A stretch of 64,000 nucleotides of DNA from the NCBI GenBank assembly GCA_963760965.1, contig CAVXEW010000002.1, positions 1-64,000 on the forward strand. The letters are read 5' to 3'. Each line of letters starts with the position of its first letter. The first letter of the stretch is position 1. Below, in pieces: positions 9,676 to 18,562 of this stretch. The position numbers were made by a program, and so were the translations under genes. The notes beneath the pieces were generated by a model. It saw only the letters and a program-made list of their open reading frames with translations. It did no database searches and was not told the DNA's origin. Origin of the DNA: Pararhizobium_B sp963760965 (GTDB lineage: Bacteria; Pseudomonadota; Alphaproteobacteria; Rhizobiales; Rhizobiaceae).

Positions 9676-9960
9676 ATGATCACGGCGGCACAGTTGCGGG
9701 CAGCGCGGGCGCTGCTGGGCGTGGAACAGCGCAGGCTGGCGGAACTCTCCGGCCTTTCCGTGCCCACGATCCAGCGGATGGAGGCAAGCGAGGGCACGAT
9801 CCGCGGCAACGTCAATTCGCTGGTGAAGCTGATCGACGCGCTCGAGGCCGCCGGCATAGAACTGATCGGCGACAATGCCGTCAGTTCCTCGGGCGGACGC
9901 GGCGTACGGCTGAAGACGTCCGCCGCGGCGGCGGTCGAGCAGCCGGACCGCAAGCGATAG
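9676..9960 (+). CDS. XRE-family helix-turn-helix transcriptional regulator
   Basis: A 94-residue protein whose residues 4-58 form a Cro/C1-type helix-turn-helix (TAAQLRAARALLGVEQ, then LAELSGLSVPTIQRMEASEG), followed by a stretch typical of small rhizobial XRE regulators (LVKLIDALEAAGIELIGDN). It has no sensor domain. It lies 18 bp before the membrane-complex operon on the same strand and downstream of a perfect palindrome (9576-9598), so it probably regulates itself and the complex genes. Confidence 0.88.
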   Translation: MITAAQLRAARALLGVEQRRLAELSGLSVPTIQRMEASEGTIRGNVNSLVKLIDALEAAGIELIGDNAVSSSGGRGVRLKTSAAAAVEQPDRKR

Positions 9961-9978
9961 AGGCGCCAGAAATCCACC

Positions 9979-11997
9979 ATGTCGGATGCCGCCACATTTC
10001 TCTGGCTGATCGGCGCGCTGCTGGCGACCGCCGTACTCGCCGTGGTGGCGAACCGGAGGCCGCAACTGGCGACCGGGCTCGTCTACGGGGCGACGGCGTC
10101 GGTCTCCCTTCTCGGGCTCGCCGCGGCGGCTTCGGCGCTGGCAGGCGGTGACGCGGCGGCGTCCACCGCCCGGCTTCCGCTGGGGCTGCCGTGGACAGGC
10201 GCCCACTTCCGGGTCGACGCGCTTGCCGCATTCTTCCTCGTGGTGGTCAACCTCGGCGGGCTGGTGACGAGCCTCTTCGGGCTCGGCAACGGGCGTCACG
10301 AACACGAGCCGCACAGGGTGCTGCCGTTCTTTCCGGCTTTCCTGGCGGCGATGACTCTCGTCGTCGTCGCCGACGACGCCTTCACCTTCCTGGCGTCCTG
10401 GGAATTCATGTCGCTGACGTCCTGGGCGCTCGTCAGGGCCCACCACAGAGATCCGGGCAACGCGCGGGCGGGCTACGTCTATCTCCTGATGGCGGAACTC
10501 GGCACGCTCTCGCTGCTCCTCGCCTTCGGCCTCGTCGCGGGCGCAACCGGCGAATTCGGGTTCGCCGCGATCCGCGCGGCACCGCGGGGGGCGGAAATCT
10601 CGGCGCTCGCCTTCGTGCTGGTGCTGATCGGCACCGGATCGAAGGCGGGCCTGGTGCCGCTGCACGCCTGGCTGCCCCTCGCCCATCCCGCCGCCCCCAG
10701 CCACGTGTCCGCGCTGATGAGCGGGGTGATGACGAAAGTCGCCGTCTACGGCTTCATCCGCCTCGCCTTCGATCTGCTCGGCATGCCCGCCTGGTGGTCC
10801 GGGCTGCTCCTCCTCGTCGTCGGCGGCGGCTCCGCAGTGCTCGGAATCCTCTCGGCGCTGATGGAGACGGATCTCAAGCGCATCCTTGCCAACAGCACCG
10901 TGGAGAACATCGGCGTCGTCTTCGCCGGCCTGGGGCTGGCGCTCGCCTTCCGCGCGGACGCCATGCCCGGCGCGGCGGCGCTGGCGCTGACGGCGGCCCT
11001 CTTCCACGCGTTCAACCATTCGCTCTTCAAGAGCCTGCTCTTCCTGGGTTCCGGCGCAGTGCTGACGGCAACCGGTGAACGGGACATCGGAAAGCTCGGC
11101 GGCCTGATACACCGCATGCCGGCAACCGCGGTCGCGGTCCTCGCCGGCTGCGTGGCGATTGCGGCACTGCCCCCGTTCAACGGGTTCGCTTCGGAATGGC
11201 TTACGTTCCAGGCCATTCTGCAGAGTCCGGCGCTGTCCCAGTGGGGCCTCAAGATATTCGTGCCCGCCGCGGGAGGCCTGCTGGCGCTGTCGGCGGCGCT
11301 CGCCGCGGCATGCTTCGTGCGGGTCTACGGAATAGCCTTTCTCGGCCGTCCCCGGTCGACCGCAAGTGCCGCGGCGAAGGAAGTCGCGCCTGCGTCGCTC
11401 GCGCCGATGCTCCTGCTCGCGGCGCTCTGCTTCCTCGCCGGCATCCTTCCCGGGGTCGTCATGGACGCCCTCGCCCCTGTCGCAAGGGCCTTGACGGGCG
11501 CCGCGATGCCCGGCCAGTCGGCGCTGCCCTGGATGTCTATCGTACCCGTCAACTCGGGCCGGAGCTCGTACAGCGGCCTGCTCGTCTTCCTGTTCATCGC
11601 GACAAGCGCGCTTCTCGCCGCCTTCCTCGTCCGCCTGGCCGGATCGCGGGAGACCCGCCGGGCGCCAGCCTGGGACTGCGGCTTTCCGGACCCGGTTCCG
11701 TCGGCGCAGTATTCGGCGACGGGCTTCTCGCAGCCCCTGCGCCGCACTTTCGGCACGCTCGTCTTCCGGGCGCGCGACCAGGTCGACATGCCGCCGCCGG
11801 GCGACGGACGACCGGCGCGCCTGACGGTGGAGATGCGCGATCTCGTCTGGGACCTGATCTACATGCCCGCAGCCGTCCTGACGGGTCGTGTCGCAAAGCA
11901 GCTCGACCATCTGCAGTTCCTCACGATCCGCAAGTATCTCGGCCTCGTCTTCGCCGCGCTCGTCCTCCTGCTCCTGGTGCTCGCGCTATGGACATGA
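9979..11997 (+). CDS. hyfB: Hydrogenase-4 component B-like proton-pumping subunit (NuoL/M/N family)
   Basis: This 672-residue polytopic protein belongs to the Mrp/NuoL-M-N antiporter-like family, in its HyfB form. The conserved helices include the Glu of the TM5 region (SWEFMSLTSWALV), the Lys-containing broken helix (GTGSKAGLVPLHAWLPLAHPAAPSHVSALMSGVMTK split over TM7-8), the HAFNHSLFKSLLFLGSGAV segment and a C-terminal extension with SRETRRAPAWDCGFPDP and ATGFSQPLRRTFG, typical of HyfB rather than NuoL. It is expected to translocate protons or sodium ions in the membrane arm of the complex. Its stop overlaps the next gene. Confidence 0.9.
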   Translation: MSDAATFLWLIGALLATAVLAVVANRRPQLATGLVYGATASVSLLGLAAAASALAGGDAAASTARLPLGLPWTGAHFRVDALAAFFLVVVNLGGLVTSLFGLGNGRHEHEPHRVLPFFPAFLAAMTLVVVADDAFTFLASWEFMSLTSWALVRAHHRDPGNARAGYVYLLMAELGTLSLLLAFGLVAGATGEFGFAAIRAAPRGAEISALAFVLVLIGTGSKAGLVPLHAWLPLAHPAAPSHVSALMSGVMTKVAVYGFIRLAFDLLGMPAWWSGLLLLVVGGGSAVLGILSALMETDLKRILANSTVENIGVVFAGLGLALAFRADAMPGAAALALTAALFHAFNHSLFKSLLFLGSGAVLTATGERDIGKLGGLIHRMPATAVAVLAGCVAIAALPPFNGFASEWLTFQAILQSPALSQWGLKIFVPAAGGLLALSAALAAACFVRVYGIAFLGRPRSTASAAAKEVAPASLAPMLLLAALCFLAGILPGVVMDALAPVARALTGAAMPGQSALPWMSIVPVNSGRSSYSGLLVFLFIATSALLAAFLVRLAGSRETRRAPAWDCGFPDPVPSAQYSATGFSQPLRRTFGTLVFRARDQVDMPPPGDGRPARLTVEMRDLVWDLIYMPAAVLTGRVAKQLDHLQFLTIRKYLGLVFAALVLLLLVLALWT

Positions 11998-12944
11998 TCG
12001 CCGGCCTCCTCGTCCAGGGTGCGCAGATGGCACTCGTGCTCTGCCTCGCACCGCTTCTCACGGGCCTCGTGCGCAAGGTGAAGGCCCGCCTCACGCGCCG
12101 CCGGGGACCGCCTCTCGTGCAGCCGTATCGCGATCTTGCGAGGCTTCTGCGGAAGGAAACGGTGATCGCGGATAATGCCTCCTGGCTGTTCCTGGCCGCC
12201 CCCTACCTGATCTTCGCAGCGACCTGGGTGGCGGCGGCACTGGTGCCGACCTTCGCCGCCGGCCTGCAGTTCAGCTGGACAGCAGACCTCATCGCCATCG
12301 TCGCGCTCCTCGGCAGCGCCCGCTTCTTCCTGGCGCTCGCCGGCATGGACGTCGGCACCGCCTTCGGCGCGATCGGCGCGAGCCGGGAGATGATGCTTGC
12401 CTCGTTCGCCGAGCCGGCACTCCTTCTGACCATCTTCACGCTCGCGCTCGTTTCCGGCTCGACGCAGCTTTCCGCCGTCGCAGCGGCGCTCGCCGGACCT
12501 GAAGCCGGCCTGCGCGTCTCGCTCGGCCTCGCACTGGTCGCGCTCGTCGTCGTGGCGCTGGCCGAGAACGCCCGCATCCCGGTCGACAATCCGTCCACCC
12601 ATCTCGAGCTCACCATGGTCCACGAGGCGATGGTGCTCGAGTATTCGGGCCGGCACCTGGCGATGATCGAGCTCGCCGCGGCGCTGAAGCTGCTGCTCTA
12701 CCTGTCGCTGGTCATCTGCATCTTCATGCCGTGGGGGCTGGCGAGCGAGGGCGCGGGTGCGGCCGCCCTCCTGACCGGACTGGCGAGCTATCTCGCGAAA
12801 CTCGCCGCTGGCGGCGTCCTTCTCGGCGTCTTCGAGACCGCCATTGCCAAGATGCGCGTGTTCCGTGTGCCGGACTTCATCGGCACGGCGCTGATGTTGA
12901 GCCTGCTCGGTACTCTCCTCCTCTTCATGTCGCGGAGCCTGTGA
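11988..12944 (+). CDS. hyfC: Hydrogenase-4 component C-like membrane subunit (NuoH family)
   Basis: This 318-residue membrane protein is the NuoH/HyfC homologue that anchors the hydrophilic arm. Landmarks are KARLTRRRGPPLVQPYRDLARLLRKE near the N-terminus, the charged loop GTAFGAIGASREMMLASFAEPALLL and the conserved ENARIPVDNPSTHLELTMVHEAM segment, here listed as ENARIPVDNP and THLELTMVHEAM. The ATG at 11988 precedes the end of hyfB by 10 bp; a second ATG at 11994 would be equally plausible. It should bind the quinone-side or substrate-side interface together with the large subunit. Confidence 0.9.
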   Translation: MDMIAGLLVQGAQMALVLCLAPLLTGLVRKVKARLTRRRGPPLVQPYRDLARLLRKETVIADNASWLFLAAPYLIFAATWVAAALVPTFAAGLQFSWTADLIAIVALLGSARFFLALAGMDVGTAFGAIGASREMMLASFAEPALLLTIFTLALVSGSTQLSAVAAALAGPEAGLRVSLGLALVALVVVALAENARIPVDNPSTHLELTMVHEAMVLEYSGRHLAMIELAAALKLLLYLSLVICIFMPWGLASEGAGAAALLTGLASYLAKLAAGGVLLGVFETAIAKMRVFRVPDFIGTALMLSLLGTLLLFMSRSL

Positions 12945-12957
12945 TGGGAATCGACGA

Positions 12958-13620
12958 ATGACCCCCCTGAGCTTCGACATCGCGCACCTGCTGGCGGGCG
13001 GGCTGGTGCTCGTCAGCTTCATGCTGCTCTACCAGGACCGCCTTTACGCGCTCGTCAACGTCTACGGGCTGCACGCGTTCGTCCTGTCTTTCTCGGTGAT
13101 CTTCCAGGCCTTCGTCCAGCATGCGCCGCATCTCTACGTCACGGCCGCGATCGCGCTCGTCTTCAAGGGCATCGTCATCCCGATCGCGCTCCACCGGATC
13201 ATCCGCACGCTCGGCATCCATCGCGACGTCGAGACGGTGGTCGGCGTCGGCCTGACGATGCTCGCCGGCATGGGCCTCGTCGCGCTGGCAATGGTGGTGA
13301 TGCTGCGGGCGACGCCCGGCGCAGATCCGCTTGCGCGAGAGGACCTCGCCTTCGCGCTCGCCGTCGTCCTGCTCGGACTCCTCGTCATGGTGACGCGCCG
13401 CAACGCAGTCAGCCAGATCGTCGGCTTCATGTCGCTGGAGAACGGTCTCATCCTGGCGGCGGCCGGAGCGAGGGGCATGCCCCTTGTCGTCGAGATCAGC
13501 GTCGCGTTCTCGATCATCATCGCCTTCATCGTCGTCGGTGTCTTCCTGTTCCGCATCCGGGAGCGCTTCGACACCGTCGACGTCGGCGCACTCGACGACT
13601 TCAGGGGAGAAAGGCGATGA
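12958..13620 (+). CDS. hyfE: Hydrogenase-4 component E-like membrane subunit
   Basis: This 220-residue protein with six or seven transmembrane segments matches HyfE, a NuoK-like subunit with an extra N-terminal part. The family-typical QIVGFMSLENGLILAA, with its intramembrane Glu, is present, as is the C-terminal FRIRERFDTVDVGALDDFRGE. It sits between hyfC and hyfF as in canonical hyf operons and overlaps hyfF by 4 bp. Its role is structural and ion-conducting in the membrane arm. Confidence 0.88.
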   Translation: MTPLSFDIAHLLAGGLVLVSFMLLYQDRLYALVNVYGLHAFVLSFSVIFQAFVQHAPHLYVTAAIALVFKGIVIPIALHRIIRTLGIHRDVETVVGVGLTMLAGMGLVALAMVVMLRATPGADPLAREDLAFALAVVLLGLLVMVTRRNAVSQIVGFMSLENGLILAAAGARGMPLVVEISVAFSIIIAFIVVGVFLFRIRERFDTVDVGALDDFRGERR

Positions 13621-15068
13621 CCGGGCAACCCTTCGGCCTCGAGACGGCGGTCATCGCCATCCCGGCCGTCGCCGCGGCGGTCCTTGCCGTGCTGCACGGA
13701 TATCGCCTCGCGGCACGTCTCAACGTTCTGGCCAGCCTGCTCACGTTCGCCGCCGCCGCCGGCCTCTTCCTGGTCCCGCGGCCGGAGACCGGGCAGTACC
13801 TGCTCGTCGACGACCTCAACGTCGTCTTCATCGCGCTCAACACGTTCGTCGGGTTCACGGCCAGTGTCTTCAGTGCGAGCTATATCGGCCACGAACTCGA
13901 CACGGGGCGGCTCACGCCGGCGATGCTCCGGTTCTACCACGCGATGTACCAGGTGATGATGTTCGGCATGAACCTCGCGTTCGTGACCAACAACATCGGC
14001 CTGATGTGGGTCGCGGTGGAACTGGCGACCCTGTCGACGGTGATGATGGTCGGCATCTATCGCACCCACGCGGCGCTCGAGGCCGCATGGAAATACTTCA
14101 TTCTCGGCAGCGTCGGCATCGCGCTTGCACTGTTCGGCACAATTCTCGTCTACATGGCGGCCCGACCGGTCGTCGGGGAGGGTCAGGATGCGATGGTGTG
14201 GACGGTCATCGTCCGTCACGCCGCATCCTTCGACCCGGCGCTGCTCAACCTCGCGTTCATCTTCCTGCTGCTCGGCTACGGCACCAAGGTCGGCCTCGTG
14301 CCGCTGCACGCATGGCTGCCCGACGCCCATGCGGAAGGGCCGACGCCGATCTCCGCGGTGCTTTCCGGGCTCCTCCTGAACGTCGCTCTCTATGCCGTGC
14401 TGCGCTTCAAGATGCTTCTCGCGGCCAATCCGGCGGCGATCGCGCCGGGTCCGCTGATGATCACGCTGGGGCTGGCCTCGCTGATCTTCGCGGCCTTCAT
14501 GCTCTACCGCCGGCGCGACATAAAGCGGCTCTTCGCCTATTCCTCGATCGAGCACATGGGCATCATCGTCTTCGCCTTCGGGATCGGCGGCCCACTGGCC
14601 AATTTCGCCGGCCTGCTGCACATGGTGATGCACAGCCTGACCAAGTCCGCGATCTTCTACGGGGTCGGACAGATCGCCCAGGTCAAGGGAACCCAGCGTC
14701 TCTCGGACCTGAAGGGCCTGACCAGCAGCCATCCGATGCTGGGCTGGGGGCTGCTCGCCGGCGTCGTCGCAATTGCCGGCCTTCCGCCTCTCGGCGTGTT
14801 CATGAGCGAATTCCTCACCGTGAGCTCGACCTTCGCGACGAGGCCGCTGCTCGCGATCCCGCTGGTGCTCGGCCTGCTGATCGCGCTCGGGGCGCTGATG
14901 CTTCGCATCCCGGACGTGGTGTTCGGCGCGCCGGCAGGGGAAACGCGGCCATCCGAGGGCTCGACGCTGCCGATGTACGTCCATCTCGCGCTCGTCCTCG
15001 TCGCAGGCGTCTATCTGCCGCCGCCACTGGTCGGCTGGTTCCGGCACGTCGCGGCACTGCTGGGCTGA
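13617..15068 (+). CDS. hyfF: Hydrogenase-4 component F-like proton-pumping subunit (NuoL/M/N family)
   Basis: A 483-residue antiporter-like subunit, the second in this operon. Conserved elements are WVAVELATLSTVMMVG with the key Glu, GYGTKVGLVPLHAWLPDAHAE with the Lys and the HAE pair, FAYSSIEHMGIIVFAF and HSLTKSAIFYGVGQI. These match HyfF. With hyfB it supplies two potential ion channels. There is no hyfD-like third antiporter subunit, so the membrane arm is smaller than in E. coli hydrogenase-4. Confidence 0.9.
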   Translation: MTGQPFGLETAVIAIPAVAAAVLAVLHGYRLAARLNVLASLLTFAAAAGLFLVPRPETGQYLLVDDLNVVFIALNTFVGFTASVFSASYIGHELDTGRLTPAMLRFYHAMYQVMMFGMNLAFVTNNIGLMWVAVELATLSTVMMVGIYRTHAALEAAWKYFILGSVGIALALFGTILVYMAARPVVGEGQDAMVWTVIVRHAASFDPALLNLAFIFLLLGYGTKVGLVPLHAWLPDAHAEGPTPISAVLSGLLLNVALYAVLRFKMLLAANPAAIAPGPLMITLGLASLIFAAFMLYRRRDIKRLFAYSSIEHMGIIVFAFGIGGPLANFAGLLHMVMHSLTKSAIFYGVGQIAQVKGTQRLSDLKGLTSSHPMLGWGLLAGVVAIAGLPPLGVFMSEFLTVSSTFATRPLLAIPLVLGLLIALGALMLRIPDVVFGAPAGETRPSEGSTLPMYVHLALVLVAGVYLPPPLVGWFRHVAALLG

Positions 15069-15084
15069 GGAGGAGCACGACCCG

Positions 15085-16578
15085 ATGGGCGACCTTCTAG
15101 AGGCGATACCCGGATCCCGGCCGGCCGGAGTGGCCGCTCGCTGGCCGAGGCGCATCGTCGACCGCGAGGGATGGCAGTGCGTCTCGCAACGCCTTTGCAA
15201 TGGAGAGTGGACGCTCGTCGGTCTCTGGGGCGACCGGCAGGCGGTGCACATGGCCGTTGCGGACGGGGCGGGCGCGACGGGGATCGCGACGCTCGAATGT
15301 CCGGAAGGCCATTTCCCGTCCGTCGGCCGGCTGCATCCGCCCGCCCAGCGCCCGGAACGGGCCGTGCGCGACCTCTTCGGCCTCACCCCCCTCGACGCGC
15401 CCGACATCCGGCCATGGCTCGACCACGGCCACCGCGAGTCCGACGGCCGCCCGGGCACGGACCGCGAGCCCTATGCGTTCCTTTCCGCCGAAGGCGAAGG
15501 GCTGCACCAGATCCCCGTCGGCCCCGTCCATGCCGGCATCATCGAGCCGGGTCACTTCCGTTTCACCGTAAACGGGGAGACAATCGTGCGGCTGGAGGCC
15601 CGTCTCGGCTACGCTCACAAGGGCATCGAGGGACTGATGTGCGGTGCGACGCTGGCGGCGGGCGCCCGGCTCGCCGGCCGGACCTCCGGCGACAGCACCG
15701 CCGCCTATGCGCTTGCCTTCTCCGTTGCGGCCGAGACCGCTCTCGGGATCGAGGTTCCCCGCCGCGCCGTCTGGCTGCGTGCGCTCATGGCGGAACTCGA
15801 GCGGCTTGCAAACCACCTCGGCGACATCGGCGCGATCTGCAACGACGCCGCCTTCCCGCTGATGCTGGCTCATTGCGGCATGCTGCGGGAAGGGATTCTG
15901 CGCGCGGCGGCGACGGCCTTCGGCCACCGGATGATGCGCGACTGCATCCGGCCCGGCGGCGTCACCGTCGACCCCGGCGTGGCGGGCGTGGCGGCCATCC
16001 GCTCGGCTCTGGGCGAAATCCGCGGGCGCTTTCCGCATCTCTCGGAACTCTACGACAAGACCGCCTCGCTGCAGGACAGGACAGTCGGCACGGGAATTCT
16101 CGACGCGGAGCTTGCCCGCCGGTTCGGCGCGGGCGGGCATGTCGGCCGTGCCTCGGGGCGGGCCTTCGACGTGCGCCGGTCCCTCCCCTACGCACCGTAC
16201 GACGTGCTGTCGTTCGATGTTCCGGTATTGCCCGGCGGCGACGTCGACGCCCGGGTCAGGGTCCGCATGGCCGAGGTGGAACAGAGCCTTTCGCTGGCCG
16301 TGCAGATCCTCGACGGACTGCCGGACAGTCCGTTGCAGGCGGAAGTTCCGGCAGTGCGCGGGACCTGCGAGGGCGCCTCGCTGGTGGAGGGCTTCCGCGG
16401 CGACATATTCGTCTGGCTGCGGCTCGGCCCCGAAGGCAGGATCGAGCGCTGCCATCTGCGCGACCCGTCCTGGTTCCAGTGGCCCCTCCTCGAGGCCGCC
16501 ATGGAGGGAAACATCGTCGCCGACTTTCCGCTCTGCAACAAATCCTTCAACTGCTCCTATTCCGGACACGACCTCTGA
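15085..16578 (+). CDS. hyfG: HyfG/NuoCD-like large subunit lacking the NiFe ligand cysteines
   Basis: A 497-residue fusion of a NuoC-like N-terminal domain (about 1-125, with ERAVRDLFGLTPLDAPD) and a NuoD/hydrogenase-large-subunit domain (about 140-497). In true group 4 hydrogenases the first ligand motif is CGIC and the last DPCxxC. Here the aligned positions read SGDS (201-204, in GRTSGDSTAAYALAFS) and DPSWFQ (460-465), so all four NiFe-binding cysteines are absent. The rest is well conserved (HKGIE, ELERLANHLGDIGAIC, NKSFNCSYSGHDL), so the protein is not a pseudogene product but a non-hydrogenase member of the family, like the Ehr complexes or complex I. The physiological reaction is unknown. 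Confidence 0.88.
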   Translation: MGDLLEAIPGSRPAGVAARWPRRIVDREGWQCVSQRLCNGEWTLVGLWGDRQAVHMAVADGAGATGIATLECPEGHFPSVGRLHPPAQRPERAVRDLFGLTPLDAPDIRPWLDHGHRESDGRPGTDREPYAFLSAEGEGLHQIPVGPVHAGIIEPGHFRFTVNGETIVRLEARLGYAHKGIEGLMCGATLAAGARLAGRTSGDSTAAYALAFSVAAETALGIEVPRRAVWLRALMAELERLANHLGDIGAICNDAAFPLMLAHCGMLREGILRAAATAFGHRMMRDCIRPGGVTVDPGVAGVAAIRSALGEIRGRFPHLSELYDKTASLQDRTVGTGILDAELARRFGAGGHVGRASGRAFDVRRSLPYAPYDVLSFDVPVLPGGDVDARVRVRMAEVEQSLSLAVQILDGLPDSPLQAEVPAVRGTCEGASLVEGFRGDIFVWLRLGPEGRIERCHLRDPSWFQWPLLEAAMEGNIVADFPLCNKSFNCSYSGHDL

Positions 16579-16587
16579 GAAATCACC

Positions 16588-17148
16588 ATGCGCAGACTCC
16601 TTTTCGAAAGCCTGGTACGGCGCCCCGTCAGCGAAACTCCCCCGGTTCCGGACGGCGTGGCGATCCGGGACCTCGCCACCAGGCTCGATGCCGCGGCCCG
16701 GAGGCGTCTCGGACGGAGCCTCTCGATCCGTGCGGTCGACACGGGATCCTGCAACGGCTGCGAGCTGGAACTGCAGGCGCTCTCGAACCCCTTCCACGAC
16801 CTCGAGCGGTTCGGTCTTCGCTTCGTCGCCTCGCCTCGCCACGCAGACGTTCTGCTCGCCACGGGACCTGTCGCGAAGAACATGCGCGAGGCGCTCGAGC
16901 GGACCTATGCCGCCATGCCGTCGCCGAAATGGGTCGTCGCCGCGGGCGACTGCGCTCTCGACGGCGGCTGCTTCTCGGACAGCCCTGCGGTCATCGGCCG
17001 CCTCGACGCCGTCCTGCCCGTCGATCTGCGCATCCCCGGCTGCCCGCCGACGCCGACCGATCTCCTCAGGGGCCTTCTCGCCCTTGTCGAAGGCGCCGGC
17101 GGCCGGGATGCGCGAGACACGGCCGCGCGCCGGCAGAGGTCCGGATAG
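16588..17148 (+). CDS. hyfI: HyfI/NuoB-like small subunit with [4Fe-4S] ligands
   Basis: A 186-residue subunit of the NuoB/20-kDa family. The four cluster ligands expected for the proximal/N2-type [4Fe-4S] cluster are present: C55 and C58 in GSCNGCELE, C122 in GDCALDGGCF and C152 in PGCPPTP. It would face the large subunit encoded just upstream (9 bp gap). Since this cluster site is intact while the NiFe site of the partner is gone, the complex probably still handles electrons. No ferredoxin-like HyfA or HyfH gene is present in the operon, so the electron donor or acceptor must be another protein or a quinone. It is the last gene of the operon. Confidence 0.9.
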   Translation: MRRLLFESLVRRPVSETPPVPDGVAIRDLATRLDAAARRRLGRSLSIRAVDTGSCNGCELELQALSNPFHDLERFGLRFVASPRHADVLLATGPVAKNMREALERTYAAMPSPKWVVAAGDCALDGGCFSDSPAVIGRLDAVLPVDLRIPGCPPTPTDLLRGLLALVEGAGGRDARDTAARRQRSG

Positions 17149-17181
17149 GGACGGCGGCCGTCATGCGTGGCCGCGGCGCGG

Positions 17182-17463
17182 TCACGCCTCGCCGCTGCGG
17201 CAGGCGCGCTCGTGCATTTCGTGGATGCAGGTGAGGACCGCCCTGGCAAATGCCCTGAGTTCGTCGCCGACGGCTTCGTCCGGCAGGCCCGAGGCCTGCA
17301 GTTGCCGGCGCATCCCGGCAATCATCTCTTTCCAGTAGCTGTCGGCGTCGGCTCCGTTCCGGGTCATCAGGTTGTCGACGGCACGTCGGATCTGGCCCTC
17401 CCGGCTCGCCATCGGAAAGACGACGACCGTCCCTTCTTCGTCCGCTCGATGCCCCTCGTTCAT
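17182..17463 (-). CDS. DUF6074-like small rhizobial protein
   Basis: The 93-residue product carries VVVFPMASREGQIRRAVDNLM followed by a KEMIAGMRRQLQ helix, resembling the small DUF6074-type proteins common in Rhizobiales (a family with no known function). The ATG at 17463 is chosen because the conserved part follows directly and a purine-rich AAGGGTGAG lies just upstream; an in-frame ATG at 17562 would add 33 residues unlike the family. It is convergent with the hyf-like operon, 33 bp away. About 390 bp separates it from the next minus-strand gene upstream (17855), and I see no gene or clear signal in that stretch. Confidence 0.65.
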   Translation of the reverse strand: MNEGHRADEEGTVVVFPMASREGQIRRAVDNLMTRNGADADSYWKEMIAGMRRQLQASGLPDEAVGDELRAFARAVLTCIHEMHERACRSGEA

Positions 17464-17854
17464 CCACTCACCCTTTCGCGATTCGGCAATGTCAGACGTC
17501 CATCTGCCAAGGATCGGGTTAAGGCTTCCAAAACGAGCCGCATCTGAAAAGGCCGCGGACACGGCGACGAAAGCCGGTCAGGTACGATCGAAGAGGAAGA
17601 AAACACAAGAAATCGCGTATGCCGGGTGTTCCAGCGGCTGCCCGGGACGGAGGGACAGGCGGCGAATTGAGGGAACTCGGGCGGGCAAACCGACGTCGGG
17701 GCAGGATACGGCACTCCGTGTCCGGGAAGGACCGCCCGCGCAAGGCGGACAGGCTGGACGCTTCAGCACGTCCGCACGGCGCCTGCCGGGAGTGCCCGAA
17801 GGATTTCCCGGCAAGGAAAGGAACGGTCGAAAAGCGGCAGGCGTGCGGGCTGCC

Positions 17855-18076
17855 CTAGGCGGATGAAGACCGCTTGGACTTCGTGCGAACGGGCGCCGCG
17901 GAAGCCTCTTCCGCTTCCTTCTGCAGGCGCAGCGCCTTCAGGCGGGCGGTCTTCTCCGCGCGGGCGGCGGCCTCGGCTTCCTGCTCGAATCCGACGCGTT
18001 GCTGGCCGAGGTCCTGCGTCCGCGCCTTGAAGGCCTGCTCGGCGCGAGCGCGCGTATCGGAGCGTGACGAACTCAT
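17855..18076 (-). CDS. Small charged hypothetical protein
   Basis: A 73-residue, alanine-, arginine- and glutamate-rich protein predicted to be mostly helical (SSSRSDTRARAEQAFKAR, AARAEKTARLKALRLQKEAEE), ending in a basic Ser-rich tail. The ATG at 18076 has a good ribosome binding site (AAGGAG about 9 bases upstream), which decides the start. I recognise it only as a kind of small protein often found in Rhizobiales; function unknown. A short single-helix protein of this composition could bind nucleic acid, but nothing in the sequence proves this. Confidence 0.65.
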   Translation of the reverse strand: MSSSRSDTRARAEQAFKARTQDLGQQRVGFEQEAEAAARAEKTARLKALRLQKEAEEASAAPVRTKSKRSSSA

Positions 18077-18210
18077 GAGTTCGATCTCCTTCTGATCTCC
18101 CGTATGGCCCGCCAAAGCGAAAAAAGGCCAGGCTGGGCCTGACCTTTTCATAGGATCGCTTTTCCCTGGCGGTGCCAGTACATCCGTGGTCATCGCCAGA
18201 CGGGAACGGA

Positions 18211-18420
18211 TCAGGCCGCCTGGAGGCGGTCTGCGGACATCTTGCCCGACTTGGCATCACGGACCATCTCGTAGCCGAGCTTCTGGCCTTCCACGATGTT
18301 GCGGAGGCCGGCGCGCTCAACCGCAGAGATGTGCACGAACACGTCGGCGCTTCCATCGTCGGGCTGAATGAATCCGAAGCCCTTGGTTGAATTGAACCAC
18401 TTTACGGTACCAGTGCTCAT
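18211..18420 (-). CDS. cspA: Cold-shock protein of the CspA family
   Basis: A 69-residue single cold-shock domain. Both RNA-binding motifs are present: RNP1 as KGFGFIQ (13-19) and RNP2 as VFVHIS (27-32), after the family start MSTGTVKWFNSTKG. It binds single-stranded RNA and DNA as a chaperone in the cytoplasm. A ribosome binding site (AAAGGAATTC) lies just upstream. The leader of at least 130 bases upstream of the start is AT-rich and free of a convincing gene, as expected for a regulated csp 5' leader. Alphaproteobacteria usually have several paralogues, so cold induction of this copy is not certain. Confidence 0.95.
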   Translation of the reverse strand: MSTGTVKWFNSTKGFGFIQPDDGSADVFVHISAVERAGLRNIVEGQKLGYEMVRDAKSGKMSADRLQAA

Positions 18421-18562
18421 GACGAATTCCTTTCGATAGCATTGGTGGAATGCGATGACGCAACAGCGCCTTCGCGGGGTCTCTCGATTTTTGATGGGGG
18501 AAGTTCGTTAGGAGCACGCAAGGCGCGCGAAACAAAAGTCGATCAAGCAAATATCGATTTTT

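Noticed and set aside
9649..11910. Long minus-strand open frame opposite hyfB (over 700 codons)
   Set aside because: It is rich in Arg, Gly and Glu without any domain, lies entirely antisense to a well-recognised gene and is a typical high-GC mirror frame. The same applies to the long frames at 13134-15458 (-), 15097-16842 (-) and 53617-56406 (+).
9979..17148. A genuine hydrogen-evolving hydrogenase-4 or formate hydrogenlyase
   Set aside because: The large subunit lacks all four NiFe cysteines, and there is no formate dehydrogenase, ferredoxin subunit or maturation gene in the operon.
17464..17854. Possible plus-strand gene near 17619-17858
   Set aside because: Composition is Arg/Gly-rich without motifs, there is no ribosome binding site of note and no family resemblance; the gap is treated as empty.
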